Shown here piece after piece: positions 8,137 through 16,602 of a stretch of 47,106 nucleotides of DNA. Numbering within the stretch: the first letter of the stretch is position 1; each line of letters opens with the position of its first letter. The stretch spans positions 1 through 47,106 of the forward strand of contig NZ_JONR01000039.1 in the NCBI RefSeq assembly GCF_000711955.1, read 5' to 3'. A program made the position numbers and the translations under genes. Below the pieces are notes generated by a model, which was given only the letters and a program-made list of their open reading frames with translations, had not been told where the DNA came from and ran no database searches. Source of the stretch: Nevskia soli DSM 19509. Its GTDB lineage: Bacteria; Pseudomonadota; Gammaproteobacteria; Nevskiales; Nevskiaceae.

Positions 8137-8285
8137 GAAGTCGGATCCAGGCGGTGGGCGGGGCGCGATATTGTATGGCGACGCCTGGCCCGGCGGTTTC
8201 ATCGGGTGGGCAAATTCCCGGAGGGGCGGGATGGGTGAACGCCTGTGCCGACGCGCAAGGTGTTGCCACAGGTGTTTGAGATGAT

Positions 8286-9581
8286 TCAGGATGGCGGGGT
8301 GTGCGTGGCGCGCTCCACCCGGCTGTCGGCCGGTGCCTTCGGCGCAATATTCCGGTATTGGCGATACAGGGTGAGATGGGCCGCCAATGCAAGCGCGCTA
8401 TTGAGCAGCAGGGCGTGTCTCATGCCGAACACGCCGATCGACAGGCCGGTCAACAGGCCGCCCAATGCCATGCCTCCACGCATGGCCAGCATGTACAAAC
8501 TCACGGTTTGTCCTCTCAGGCCCGGCGCTGAAGCGGTCATGATGACCGTATTGGCGCAAGTGTTGCTGACATTCATCGCCGCACCCGCCAGGCCGAGCAG
8601 GACTGGAAGACTCCAGAACCATGGAGTGGTGGCGGAGAGCGCCACGATCGCACCGTAGGCGAGAGCGAACGCCGAGCTCAGGCGTTGCCGGTCTTGCCGC
8701 TCGCCTACGGACAGCAGGCCCGCCGCACCCACTAATCCGCCGATGCCGAAAGCACTGACGGCCGCGCTGAACTGGCCCGCGCTTCCATGAAAGGTGCCCT
8801 TCACCAGAATCGGGATGAAAGTCACCAGCGGGCCGCAGAAAAAGCTGGTCGCCAGAACGGTTGCCAATGCTTGACGCAGGCGTCTGTCGTGCATGATTTC
8901 ATTGACGCCGGCGGCGACGCCATGCAGGTTCAGCGAGGTGCCCGATGCGCGGCTGGCGTCGCTACGCGGCAGGATCCAGAGAGCGATCAGGATGAAAGGA
9001 AGATAGGAGACGGCACTGGCAACAAAGCAACCCATGACGCCCGTCGCGGTAATCAGAACGCCGGCCAGGGCCGGCCCCAGGATGCGCGACAGATTGAACT
9101 GGGTTGAGTTGAGGGCCAGCCCCGAAGCGATCTGTTCGCTTTTGACGATTGACGGAACGATGGATTGGAACGAGGGCATCGAAAGCGCATCGGTGATGCC
9201 GACAATGAGGGACATGCAGATCACGATCCACGGCCGAACGGCGCCGGTCAGGAGCAGGACGACCAGCAGCGTCGGGCACAGCATCTGGATGGACTGGAAT
9301 ACGGCAATGACGCGGCGGCGGTCGGCGCGGTCGGCCAGTACGCCACCCGTCAGCGTAAAGGCCCAGACCGGTGCATCCATTGCAAATGCATCGAGTCCGA
9401 TGAGAAACGGGGAGGCCCCCAGGCTCAGCAGCAGCCAGGGCTGGGCCACCTGCTGGGCCCAGGTGCCGATATTCGAAAGAAGGCTGGCGAACCAGAAGGT
9501 GCCGAATCGCCGTGTGCGGAGAAGCGCCAGCGATTTGCGTAATGTCAGGAAGGTCTGAGCAAGATTTGCTTCGGGCGACAT
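8286..9581 (-). CDS. MFS transporter, EntS-like
   Basis: A 431-aa protein with about 12 membrane helices. The opening (RTRRFGTFWFASLLSNIGTW, AQQVAQPWLLLSLGASPFLIG in two parts) and ADRADRRRVI, the MFS loop 2-3 motif, match the enterobactin-exporter-like subgroup (EntS/DUF894). Such transporters export siderophores or drugs by proton antiport across the inner membrane. No siderophore genes lie nearby, so the substrate is open. Two FNR-like boxes lie 90-150 bp upstream, between this gene and the divergent secreted-protein gene. Confidence 0.88.
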   Translation of the reverse strand: MSPEANLAQTFLTLRKSLALLRTRRFGTFWFASLLSNIGTWAQQVAQPWLLLSLGASPFLIGLDAFAMDAPVWAFTLTGGVLADRADRRRVIAVFQSIQMLCPTLLVVLLLTGAVRPWIVICMSLIVGITDALSMPSFQSIVPSIVKSEQIASGLALNSTQFNLSRILGPALAGVLITATGVMGCFVASAVSYLPFILIALWILPRSDASRASGTSLNLHGVAAGVNEIMHDRRLRQALATVLATSFFCGPLVTFIPILVKGTFHGSAGQFSAAVSAFGIGGLVGAAGLLSVGERQDRQRLSSAFALAYGAIVALSATTPWFWSLPVLLGLAGAAMNVSNTCANTVIMTASAPGLRGQTVSLYMLAMRGGMALGGLLTGLSIGVFGMRHALLLNSALALAAHLTLYRQYRNIAPKAPADSRVERATHTPPS

Positions 9582-9669
9582 CTTCGGGTTTCGTTGTGAG
9601 GCGCTTTCCGGCCGGCTCGCTGCGGCAAAAGCAGATTAAACAGCATCCAAAATACAGTGGATGCCTGCC

Positions 9670-9683
9670 TTGACCCAAGTCAA
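9670..9683. promoter_or_regulatory. FNR/ANR-like box TTGACCCAAGTCAA
   Basis: A perfect dyad TTGAC-N4-GTCAA, very close to the FNR/ANR/CRP-family consensus TTGAT-N4-ATCAA. It lies between the divergent MFS and secreted-protein genes. Confidence 0.6.
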
Positions 9684-9714
9684 GGCTTGCCGCGGCGCGG
9701 GATCAAAACCGCTC

Positions 9715-9728
9715 TTGACCCATATCAA
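9715..9728 (+). promoter_or_regulatory. FNR/ANR-like box TTGACCCATATCAA
   Basis: The second box is centred 45 bp from the first. An AT-rich stretch (AAAATTAT, 9752-9759) begins about 30 bp after its centre. That is where the -10 element of a class II FNR-activated promoter should lie, reading towards the gene at 9813. Confidence 0.6.
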
Positions 9729-9812
9729 TGTGCGGCATTCGTGGCGGCCGGAAAATTATCGAAAAGCCGACGTTCGCTGAACGCAGGCGTATCGATTCCG
9801 GTGCCCATTGCC

Positions 9813-10397
9813 ATGAATACCAAAGTTATCGGCGTCCTATTCCTGATTTGCAGCGTTGCGTGCGCTGCCGACACCGGGTATGTCGACGACGCGTCGCGCG
9901 GGGCCCCCTACGATTTCCGCGGGCTCGCCCTGGGAATGACCTTGTCGCAATTCAAGCACGCCAAGGCTCCGATTGCCGGCGCAGGCGCCAAGCTTGTCTG
10001 TGAGACGCCGCTCAATGCCGACGAAGCGGCCCGGCATCTGATTCGCTGTGCCTGGACGGAAAGCGGCCCCGATGGACGGATTCGGAAAAGCCCCCTCGTA
10101 CTGGGCGATGTCTTGACCAGGAATTACGCATTCATCTTTTCCGCATCCGGCGGCAAACGCGAAATGCGTCTTCGGGAGATCGATATCGTCGGCCCTGTGG
10201 ATGCGCGCGGACGGATATTCCGACGCCTGATGGATCGCTTTGGCGAGCCCTGCCAGCCTTATGTCGACGACAACAACATGGTTGCAATCTGGAGCAACGC
10301 GGTCAGCCGGATTGTGCTTCGTTCGTCGGTAGTCGACGGCAAGGTCCGAGTGAGATTCACCCTGAGAACCGGATCCGCGCCGGACTGTTCCGTCTAG
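9813..10397 (+). CDS. Hypothetical exported protein
   Basis: A 194-aa protein with a Sec signal peptide (MNTKVIGVLFLICSVACA, cut before ADTG). The mature part has a small beta-rich look with GLALGMTLSQFKHAK, a pattern seen in many periplasmic proteins of unknown function, and three or four cysteines that could form disulfides. I chose the ATG at 9813 because it begins the signal peptide; the frame is open from 9657. Two FNR-like boxes upstream suggest induction at low oxygen. No function can be assigned. Confidence 0.7.
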   Translation: MNTKVIGVLFLICSVACAADTGYVDDASRGAPYDFRGLALGMTLSQFKHAKAPIAGAGAKLVCETPLNADEAARHLIRCAWTESGPDGRIRKSPLVLGDVLTRNYAFIFSASGGKREMRLREIDIVGPVDARGRIFRRLMDRFGEPCQPYVDDNNMVAIWSNAVSRIVLRSSVVDGKVRVRFTLRTGSAPDCSV

Positions 10398-10446
10398 CGT
10401 TTATAGGGTCGATGTGCGCCCCGCGGCAAGGCCGGCGGGCAGCGGA

Positions 10447-10460
10447 ATGACCTGGATCAA
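10447..10460 (+). promoter_or_regulatory. FNR/ANR-like box ATGACCTGGATCAA
   Basis: A one-mismatch relative of the FNR/ANR consensus, 93 bp before the gene at 10553. TATAGT at 10488-10493 is a possible -10 element about 35 bp from the centre of the box. Confidence 0.5.
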
Positions 10461-10552
10461 TGAGGCGCACCGGCCGCAGGCCCAGACTATAGTCATCAGC
10501 CGCGGGTTCGTCGAGCGGCTTGGTTCATCCAGCATTTTCCAGGAGTTTCATC

Positions 10553-10927
10553 ATGTCACTCGCCCATGCCGTCCTGCGGATCGATCATCAACATGCGGAG
10601 ATCGTGGAGTTCGACGCGGAACGTGCCGCGCGCCACGATTTTGGTCCGCACAGCCACTACACCCGCCAGCACCACAGCGATGTGCGGGCCGAGCATGAGT
10701 TCTTCGGCATGGTGTGCGATGCCCTTGGCGCCTACCCGCAGGTGGTGGTCACCGGTCCGCATACCGGCCTTTCGGCATTCCGCCACTATGTGAAAAAGCA
10801 TCGTCCGCACCTGGAAAAACAGCTTACCGGCTGGGAGGTCGTGGACCATCCGAGCGAGGCGCAGCTGGTGGCCTTTGCGCGCCAATATCTCTCTTCGCAC
10901 GAGAGAATGGCTACTCCCGCCGTCTGA
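10553..10927 (+). CDS. 'Translational machinery protein' family (eRF1-like fragment)
   Basis: A 124-aa protein that begins AVLRIDHQHAEIVEFDAE and contains HSHYTRQHHSDVRAEHEFF, VVVTGPHTGLSAFRHYV and VVDHPSEAQLVAFARQYL. These are hallmarks of a small family annotated as 'translational machinery protein', related to the C-terminal part of archaeal/eukaryotic release factors and to host-attachment-type proteins. Its biochemical role is not established. The ATG at 10553 is preceded by CAGGAG. An FNR-like box lies upstream, and the neighbours (nitroreductase, CBS protein) fit a low-oxygen or stress group. Confidence 0.7.
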   Translation: MSLAHAVLRIDHQHAEIVEFDAERAARHDFGPHSHYTRQHHSDVRAEHEFFGMVCDALGAYPQVVVTGPHTGLSAFRHYVKKHRPHLEKQLTGWEVVDHPSEAQLVAFARQYLSSHERMATPAV

Positions 10928-11027
10928 GTGGCGGCGGCCGCTCTGGTCCGATTGGCGAAGACCCATTGCGGGGATGGTCCGTCATCCTGAGTGCTTGTTG
11001 CCCTGATGCCCAATCCGGAGATGCAGC

Positions 11028-11585
11028 GTGGATCTTAAAGAGGCAATCTATACGCGGCGCGCCGTCCGCGACTATACGGCGGAATCGGTTGACGAGGCGA
11101 CGATTCGCCTGCTCATCGACGCGGCGGTGCAGGCGCCCAGCGCGGTCAACCAGCAACCGTGGGCATTTTGCGTGGTGCGCGACAAGAAGGTGCTTGGCAG
11201 CATATCGCGCCAGGCCAAGGCGCACATGCTCAGCACCACCCCGGCGGCGTTGCTGTCGCATCACTTTCAGGAGATTCTGAACGATCCTGGATTCGATATT
11301 TTCTACAACGCGCCTGTCTTGATCCTGATTTCGAGTGCTGTCGAGAATGCGTGGGCCGTGGAGAACTGTGCGCTGGCCGCCCAGAACCTGATGCTGACGG
11401 CACGTTCCGCGGGGTTGGGAACCTGCTGGATCGGGTTTGCCGAGGGATGGCTGCGTACGCCGGAGGGCAAGGCGCTGCTCGGTCTTCCGGGAAGCCATGT
11501 GCCGGTCGCTCCGATCATCGTCGGGCATCCCAGGGGTGAGCCGCCTGCCGTTCCCAGAAAGGCGCCGGACATCAGTTTCATATGA
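11028..11585 (+). CDS. Nitroreductase family protein
   Basis: A 185-aa FMN-dependent oxidoreductase. The N-terminus MDLKEAIYTRRAVRDYT carries the Arg pair that binds FMN phosphate, followed by APSAVNQQPWAFCVV, the usual flavin-contact segment, and GLGTCWIGFAEGWL near the C-terminus. It is shorter than NfsB-type enzymes (about 217 aa), as are many nitroreductase-family proteins of unknown substrate. It follows the eRF1-like gene by 100 bp and may share its regulation. Confidence 0.87.
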   Translation: MDLKEAIYTRRAVRDYTAESVDEATIRLLIDAAVQAPSAVNQQPWAFCVVRDKKVLGSISRQAKAHMLSTTPAALLSHHFQEILNDPGFDIFYNAPVLILISSAVENAWAVENCALAAQNLMLTARSAGLGTCWIGFAEGWLRTPEGKALLGLPGSHVPVAPIIVGHPRGEPPAVPRKAPDISFI

Positions 11586-11620
11586 ACCACCTCATTGGAT
11601 GACGCAAGCTGCCGCCGAGC

Positions 11621-11652
11621 GGCATGCGGCATGCGGCATGCGGCATGCGGCA
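11621..11652. repeat. Short tandem repeat, 7-bp unit GGCATGC
   Basis: Four full copies and a partial fifth of GGCATGC lie 36 bp after the nitroreductase stop codon. The unit contains the palindrome GCATGC. The copies are identical, so copy number may vary by slippage. Confidence 0.85.
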
Positions 11653-11756
11653 CGGGTGCGGTCCTGTGCGCGTGAACATTTCCTTGCGGCCGACGCACGC
11701 TAGATACGCTTGGTCTGTTCAATCCGCTGTACGTTCGGGCCTGTCGCAGCGGAAAG

Positions 11757-11770
11757 TTGATCCATGTCAT
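11757..11770 (+). promoter_or_regulatory. FNR/ANR-like box TTGATCCATGTCAT
   Basis: One mismatch from TTGAT-N4-(A/G)TCAA. It lies 56 bp before the start of the CBS-BON gene; TATAGC at 11810-11815 is a possible -10. Confidence 0.5.
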
Positions 11771-11825
11771 AGCGACCGGCGGATGGCCGGGAGAAAGTGA
11801 AACAAAGTCTATAGCGAGAGTGCCG

Positions 11826-12536
11826 ATGAAAGTCTCCGATGCGATGACGCGCAAGGTAAACACGATACGGACGGATGCGTCGGTGCTGGATGCGCTGCAC
11901 CTTATGCTGGACGCGAAGTTCAGCGGTTTGCCGGTGGTCGATTCGACCGGAACCTTGGTCGGCATGATTACCGAAGGCGACTTTTTGAGGCGCTCGGAGC
12001 TGGATACGGAGCGCAAGCACGCCAGATGGCTTACCTTCCTGCTCAGCCCGGGACGCCTGGCACGCGAATACGCGCTCAGTCACGCCCGCAAGGTCGGGGA
12101 GGTCATGACGAGCGGGGTGGTGACGATCGACGAGAATGCGCCGCTGGCCGATGCGGTAGCCTTGATGGAAGAGCGTCATATCAAGCGCCTGCCGGTGATC
12201 GCCAATGGCGTTCTCACGGGTATTCTGAGCCGCTCCGATTTGCTGAAGGCTTATCTGGGTGCGGCCCCGAGGGATACGGCCGCCGAAACCTCCGACGCAG
12301 AACTGCTGCAGCGCGTCCAGGCGGAACTGGATCGCCAGAGTTGGGTGCCGCATGCCCTGATTACCCTGAAGGTGAGCAATGGGGTTGTCGACATCGAAGG
12401 CATCGTTACCGACGAGCGCACGCGCGAGGCGCTGAATGTGCTGGTGGAGAATCAGGCGGGCGTCGTACGCGTACGGGATCACCTGACGACGATCGAGCCC
12501 AATAGCGGCATTGTCGTCCGGGAAGCGGCCGAATAG
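11826..12536 (+). CDS. CBS domain pair plus BON domain protein
   Basis: A 236-aa soluble protein. Two CBS motifs span about residues 1-60 (VSDAMTRKVNTIRTDASVLD, GLPVVDSTGTLVGMITEGDF) and 92-150 (VGEVMTSGVVTIDENAPLAD, RLPVIANGVLTGILSRSDL). They form a Bateman module that usually binds adenine nucleotides. Residues about 165-230 form a BON domain (ALITLKVSNGVVDIEGIVTD), often linked to phospholipid binding or osmotic stress. The combination is common in proteobacterial stress proteins. GAGAG precedes the ATG, and an FNR-like box lies upstream. Confidence 0.88.
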   Translation: MKVSDAMTRKVNTIRTDASVLDALHLMLDAKFSGLPVVDSTGTLVGMITEGDFLRRSELDTERKHARWLTFLLSPGRLAREYALSHARKVGEVMTSGVVTIDENAPLADAVALMEERHIKRLPVIANGVLTGILSRSDLLKAYLGAAPRDTAAETSDAELLQRVQAELDRQSWVPHALITLKVSNGVVDIEGIVTDERTREALNVLVENQAGVVRVRDHLTTIEPNSGIVVREAAE

Positions 12537-12619
12537 CGCGATTCGATTGCCTTCGCCGGCAAGCGCTTTCGGGGCGAATTCGTCGATAGCCAATGCGGTG
12601 GCAAGGCCGCTGTTCCGCC

Positions 12620-13012
12620 TTACGGTTGTTTCGTGACCTCTGCAAAGTGCCACAGTACACCTGACGGATCGATGACGTAGGCCACGGTGAGGCCCCATGG
12701 CTCGACGCGAGGCGCCGCGGGCGGCGGCACGCCGAATCGATGGGCCAGGTCCAGGGAATCGAGGTGTTGCCACCACGCCTGGGCATCGTTGACGAGGACA
12801 TGCATCATCGTGTTTTCGGCCCACTCCCTGACGTAGTAGCCCTGGAGCAGGAAAGCGTGCGTGCCGAGGCTGAGTTCGGAGAGAGTGTCGCCGAGCGGGT
12901 AGGTATCGAAACCAATGGCCTGATAGAAGCGCAGGCTGATTTCGAATTCCTTCGCTGGAAGGAAGGGGCGAAACGCGCGAATGCCTGGAATGAGATGGGT
13001 GGCGGAGTTCAT
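12620..13012 (-). CDS. VOC family protein (glyoxalase/bleomycin-resistance fold)
   Basis: A 130-aa protein with the beta-alpha-beta-beta-beta repeats of the vicinal oxygen chelate fold. It opens with FRPFLPAKEFEISLRFYQAIGF and closes with VAYVIDPSGVLWHFAEV (shown in parts of the family pattern 'DPDGxxxxxxE'). Metal-binding residues are only partly canonical, so it may bind a ligand without catalysis. It stands alone, convergent with the CBS-BON gene and upstream of the sensor kinase gene on the same strand. Confidence 0.8.
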   Translation of the reverse strand: MNSATHLIPGIRAFRPFLPAKEFEISLRFYQAIGFDTYPLGDTLSELSLGTHAFLLQGYYVREWAENTMMHVLVNDAQAWWQHLDSLDLAHRFGVPPPAAPRVEPWGLTVAYVIDPSGVLWHFAEVTKQP

Positions 13013-13116
13013 GGTTGGCTCCCTTTGCTAGCCCGTAGCATGAGGATCGCTGGATTCGGCTGCCAGTGTTAATCGACTGACACCCGAGTCTGCTGGAATG
13101 GTACGAATCCACAGTG

Positions 13117-14406
13117 TTACGCGGGTAATTCGACGCGCACTCTCAGGCCCCCTTCGTTGCGGTTGGCGAGGGTGACGTTGCCGCCGTGGCCGTGGACGAT
13201 GGTGCGGACCAAGGCCAGGCCGAGGCCGGCGCCGCCGGTTTCGCGGTTGCGGGAGGATTCCAGGCGGTAGAAGGGGGTGAAGACGCGTTCGTGCTGGTCG
13301 GGGGGGATGCCGGGGCCCTGGTCTTCGACGAGGACCAGTACCTTGCCGGTTTCCTTGAGGACTTCGACGTGGGCGGAGCCGCCGTATTTGAGGGCGTTGT
13401 CGACGAGGTTGGTGATGGCGCGGCGCAGGGCTTGCGGGCGGCATTCGAGGTCGATGCGTTCGGCGACGCTGCAGCTGATGACGGCGCGGGTGTCGGCGGC
13501 GTCCTGGCAGATGCTTTCGATGAGGGCGCGCAGATCCACCAGGGCGCGGGCTTCGCGGTTGAAGTCTTCGCGGGCGAAGGTGAGGGTGGATTCGATCATG
13601 GCGATCATCTCGGCCAGGTCGCCGAGCATCTTGCGCTTTTCCCAGGGGTCTTCGATGAATTCGGCGCGCAGAGTCATGCGGGTGAGCGGGGTGCGCAGGT
13701 CGTGCGACATGGCGGCGAGCATCTGGGTGCGGTCGCGGACGAAGCGTTGCAGTCGCTCCTGCATCTCGTTGAAGGCGCGGGTGGCGACGCGCAGTTCGTA
13801 GGGGCCGCGCTCGGGCAGGGGCGGGGTGTCGGTGCCCTTGCCGAGGCGCTCGGCGGCGCTGGCGAAGGCGGCGATGGGGGCGGCGAGGCGCCGCGCGGTC
13901 CACAGGGAGAGCAGCCAGACGAGGAAGGCGGCGAGGGCGACGCGTTCGGCGAAGGTGCGGTAGGGGAAGCCGCCGAGGGAGTCGGGGTCGGGGACGGTGA
14001 AGCGCAGCCATTGGCCGTCGGTCAGGGGCACCTGGATCAGCACCGGGGCGGTGGTGCCGGGCGCGGTGGTGACAGTGACCTGACGGGGGGCGTCGTGGTC
14101 GCCGATGCGCCGGCGCAGGATCCAGGCGGTGAAGCCGCCCTGGGGCGTGCCGCCGGCGGCGTAGCTGTCGGCGAGTGCGGCGCTGAAGGTGTTGTCGCGC
14201 AGGGCGCCGATGAAGGCGGCGCGCTCGGGACGTGGGGTGGCGTCGGCGATTTCGCTGATGCTGCCGATGTGGTGGCCGAGGCTGGTGCCGGGGTCGTCGT
14301 CGTGGTTGTCGTAGAGGCGCAGCACGGCGAAGCTGACGGTGAGTATCACCACCAGGCCCAGCATGGAGCGGCGGATGCGGGAGGCGATGGTGTCGTGGCG
14401 GATCAT
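13117..14406 (-). CDS. Sensor histidine kinase (EnvZ-like)
   Basis: A 429-aa inner-membrane kinase. Transmembrane helices lie at about residues 15-32 and 153-170, enclosing a periplasmic sensor domain of about 120 aa. A HAMP domain follows (about 172-222), then the H-box MSHDLRTPLTRM with the phospho-accepting His235. The ATPase domain has N-box NLVDNALKYG, G1 EDQGPGIP, F-box FTPFYRLE and G2 GGAGLGLALV. Its ATG overlaps the stop of the response regulator gene by 4 bp, so the two are co-translated partners. The signal is unknown. The divergent mipA-like gene is a plausible target. Confidence 0.92.
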   Translation of the reverse strand: MIRHDTIASRIRRSMLGLVVILTVSFAVLRLYDNHDDDPGTSLGHHIGSISEIADATPRPERAAFIGALRDNTFSAALADSYAAGGTPQGGFTAWILRRRIGDHDAPRQVTVTTAPGTTAPVLIQVPLTDGQWLRFTVPDPDSLGGFPYRTFAERVALAAFLVWLLSLWTARRLAAPIAAFASAAERLGKGTDTPPLPERGPYELRVATRAFNEMQERLQRFVRDRTQMLAAMSHDLRTPLTRMTLRAEFIEDPWEKRKMLGDLAEMIAMIESTLTFAREDFNREARALVDLRALIESICQDAADTRAVISCSVAERIDLECRPQALRRAITNLVDNALKYGGSAHVEVLKETGKVLVLVEDQGPGIPPDQHERVFTPFYRLESSRNRETGGAGLGLALVRTIVHGHGGNVTLANRNEGGLRVRVELPA

Positions 14407-15143
14407 GCTTCGTCCGCGATGACGGTGACGGGGGCGGAGAAGACGTAGCCGCCGCCGCGCACGGTCTTGATGAAGAGCGGCTCTTTCGGATCGGCTTCGA
14501 TCTTGCGGCGCAGGCGGCTGATCTGGACGTCGATGCTGCGGTCGAAGGGGGTGGGGATGCGACCGCGGGCGAGGTCGATCAGGGTGTCGCGGCTGAGGAT
14601 GCGGTGGGGGCGTTCGAGCAGGATCAGCAGCAGGTCGAATTCACCGGCGGGCAGGGAAACCAGGGCGTTGCGCGGGGAGTAGAGTTCGCGCCGGCCGACG
14701 TCGAGGCGCCAGCCGGCGAATTCCAGGCTGCGCTGGCGGTCGCCGCTGCTCTGGCCTTCGAGCTCGCTGGCGCGGCGCAGGACGGCGCGCACGCGGGCCA
14801 GCAGCTCGTGCGGAACGAAGGGCTTGGGCAGGTAGTCGTCGGCGCCGAGCTCCAGGCCGATGATGCGCTCGGTGGGCTCGGCCAGGGCGGTGAGCATGAT
14901 GATGGGCAGGGCGCTGCGCGCGCGCAGGCGCTTGCACAGGCTGAGGCCGTCTTCGCCGGGGAGCATCAGGTCGAGGATGACGAGGTTGACGCGGGTTTCG
15001 GCCAGGGTCTGCATCATGGCCTTGCCATTGTGCGCGATGGAAACGCGGAAGCCCTGGCGGGCCAGGAATTCGGACAGCAGGACGCAGATTTCCGTGTCGT
15101 CGTCGACGATCAGCAGGTGGGGCGGAGCCGTTTCCATAGGCAT
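14403..15143 (-). CDS. OmpR family response regulator
   Basis: A 246-aa regulator with a receiver domain (acidic pocket VDDD, phospho-acceptor Asp58 in VILDLMLPG, Thr in MLTA, Lys in YLPKPF) and a C-terminal winged helix (FDRSIDVQISRLRRKIEADP, FIKTVRGGGYVF). ATG at 15143 or at 15137 are both possible; the open frame reaches 15308 but the extra residues are not receiver-like. It is the first gene of a two-gene unit with the kinase and is divergent from the MipA/OmpV gene 165 bp away. Confidence 0.92.
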   Translation of the reverse strand: MPMETAPPHLLIVDDDTEICVLLSEFLARQGFRVSIAHNGKAMMQTLAETRVNLVILDLMLPGEDGLSLCKRLRARSALPIIMLTALAEPTERIIGLELGADDYLPKPFVPHELLARVRAVLRRASELEGQSSGDRQRSLEFAGWRLDVGRRELYSPRNALVSLPAGEFDLLLILLERPHRILSRDTLIDLARGRIPTPFDRSIDVQISRLRRKIEADPKEPLFIKTVRGGGYVFSAPVTVIADEA

Positions 15144-15308
15144 CAGTATGGTAGGGAGAGACGCAATCGGGAACGGCCTTTTGTAACCGAATGTTGCGGA
15201 TTGGGGCCAGAGATACATAACGCAACACTCCGGGGACGTTCGGACACGCATTCGCCGGCTGCGTCGCGGATACTCGGGGCCTTCATTCCCGATCTTCGCA
15301 GGTGGCAC

Positions 15309-16145
15309 GTGATTTCAACCATTTCCGTTGGTGGTACTCGCCCGTTTCGTCCGGCCTGGGCGGCGCTGGGCTTGGCGGCGGCTTGCGCCGCATGGCCGGC
15401 CGCGGCGCAGGAGCAGAGCCAGGTGCAGCTGGAGCAGGCCGGCGGCGGGCGCGCCGATGGCTGGAGCGTGATGCTCGGCGGCGGCGGGGTGTTGCGGCCG
15501 AAGTACGACGGCGCGGATGCGTATGCGTTGCGGGCGTTCCCGGCGATCTCGGTGTCCTACGACAAGGGGCTGTTCTTCGCCGGGCCGGCGGGGATCGGGG
15601 TGACGGCGCTGGACTGGCATGGGCTGCGCGCCGGGCCGGTGCTGGGTTTCCAGTACGGGCGCAAGGAGGATGACGATATCCACCTGAAGGGGCTGGGGGA
15701 TATCCAGCCGAGCCTGACGGCGGGGCTGTTCGCCAGCTACGCGATGGGGGCGTTCAGCCTGCGCGGGACGGTGCGGCAGGCGCTGACGCACCAGGCCAAT
15801 GGCCTGTACGGCAATGTGTCGCTGAACTGGGCGCATCCGCTGATTCCGGGGCGGCTGTTGTTCACCGCGAGCGTGCAGACGGCGTTCGCCAGCGGCTCTT
15901 ACGACCGCACGTACTTTGGGGTATCGCCGGAGCAGTCGCTGCAATCCGGGCTGCCGGCGTATACGCCGGGCGGCGGCATCAAGGATGTGGGCTTCAATGC
16001 GTCTCTGGATTACCGGCTGTCGCGGCATTGGGGTTTGCGCGGATTTGCCGGGGTGACGCAGTTGCTGGGTGACGACGGGAACAGCCCGGTGGTGCTGAAC
16101 AAGACGCAGGGACTGGTGGGGTTGGGGGTGGGCTACCGGTTCTGA
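15309..16145 (+). CDS. MipA/OmpV family outer-membrane protein
   Basis: A 278-aa protein with a signal peptide (hydrophobic AWAALGLAAACAAWPAAA, cut before QEQ) and a beta-barrel of alternating residues that ends in Tyr-Arg-Phe, the C-terminal signature of outer-membrane barrels. Motifs such as GWSVMLGGGGVLRPKYDGAD and FPAISVSYDKGLFF match the MipA/OmpV family, whose members act as scaffolds for murein enzymes or as small porins. The frame has no ATG at its N-terminus. The GTG at 15309 is preceded by AGGTGG and starts the signal peptide, so I use it. It is divergent from the OmpR-type regulator gene and may be its target. Confidence 0.88.
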   Translation: MISTISVGGTRPFRPAWAALGLAAACAAWPAAAQEQSQVQLEQAGGGRADGWSVMLGGGGVLRPKYDGADAYALRAFPAISVSYDKGLFFAGPAGIGVTALDWHGLRAGPVLGFQYGRKEDDDIHLKGLGDIQPSLTAGLFASYAMGAFSLRGTVRQALTHQANGLYGNVSLNWAHPLIPGRLLFTASVQTAFASGSYDRTYFGVSPEQSLQSGLPAYTPGGGIKDVGFNASLDYRLSRHWGLRGFAGVTQLLGDDGNSPVVLNKTQGLVGLGVGYRF

Positions 16146-16168
16146 AGATTCGCCGCGGCCGAATAAGG

Positions 16169-16204
16169 AAAGGGCGGCTTACGCGTTTGCGCAAGCCGCC
16201 CTTT
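16169..16204. terminator. Bidirectional intrinsic terminator between convergent genes
   Basis: A 12-bp stem (AAAGGGCGGCTT and its complement) with a 12-base loop is followed by a T run (TTTTT at 16202-16206). It sits between the MipA/OmpV gene and the convergent Gly/Tyr-rich gene and probably serves both. Confidence 0.88.
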
Positions 16205-16221
16205 TTGTTACTGGATTTCGC

Positions 16222-16602
16222 TCAGTAGCCGGGGGCCGGGTAGTAGGCGGGGGGCGGCGGCGCGTAGTACACCGGCGGGGGCGGGGCGTAATACACGGTA
16301 GGGGGCGGGGCGTAGTAGACCGGGGGCGGGCCGTAGTAGGCACCGCTGCCGAGGACGGCCGCTGCACCCAGACCGATGCCGACGGCAAGGGGCCAGCCGC
16401 CATACCAGCTGCCGCCGCGGTAGCCGCCACCGCCGTGATAATAGCCGCCACCACCGTGGTAATAGCCGCCGCCGCCATGATATCCGCCGCCGTGGTAACC
16501 ACCACCACCGCCACCGTGATAGCCACCGCCGCCGTGGGCGGAGGAGACATTCGGCAGTGCCAGGCCGAGGGCAAGCATGGTAGAGACGATTATGGTTTTC
16601 AT
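16222..16602 (-). CDS. Gly/His/Tyr- and Pro-Tyr-rich exported protein
   Basis: A 126-aa low-complexity protein. The signal peptide (MKTIIVSTMLALGLALP, cut after VSSA) is followed by HGGGGYHGGGG-type repeats (about residues 23-63), a short hydrophobic stretch with a glycine zipper (LAVGIGLGAAAVLGSGA, about 72-88) and proline-tyrosine repeats of the form PPPVYYAPPP (about 90-124). Proteins of this kind are common, unnamed envelope or matrix-like proteins; the His-rich part could bind metal. GGAG precedes the ATG. The repeats are also visible at DNA level and could change length by slippage. Confidence 0.8.
   Translation of the reverse strand: MKTIIVSTMLALGLALPNVSSAHGGGGYHGGGGGGYHGGGYHGGGGYYHGGGGYYHGGGGYRGGSWYGGWPLAVGIGLGAAAVLGSGAYYGPPPVYYAPPPTVYYAPPPPVYYAPPPPAYYPAPGY

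Noticed and set aside
8137..8285. TPP riboswitch ahead of thiM
   Set aside because: None of the conserved parts (CTGAGA, GAACCTGA-like) is present on the minus strand in this gap.
13186..14448. 420-aa plus-strand ORF opposite the sensor kinase gene
   Set aside because: Antisense artefact: composition is almost only Gly, Ala, Glu, Asp and Val with no motif, and the kinase on the minus strand is complete.
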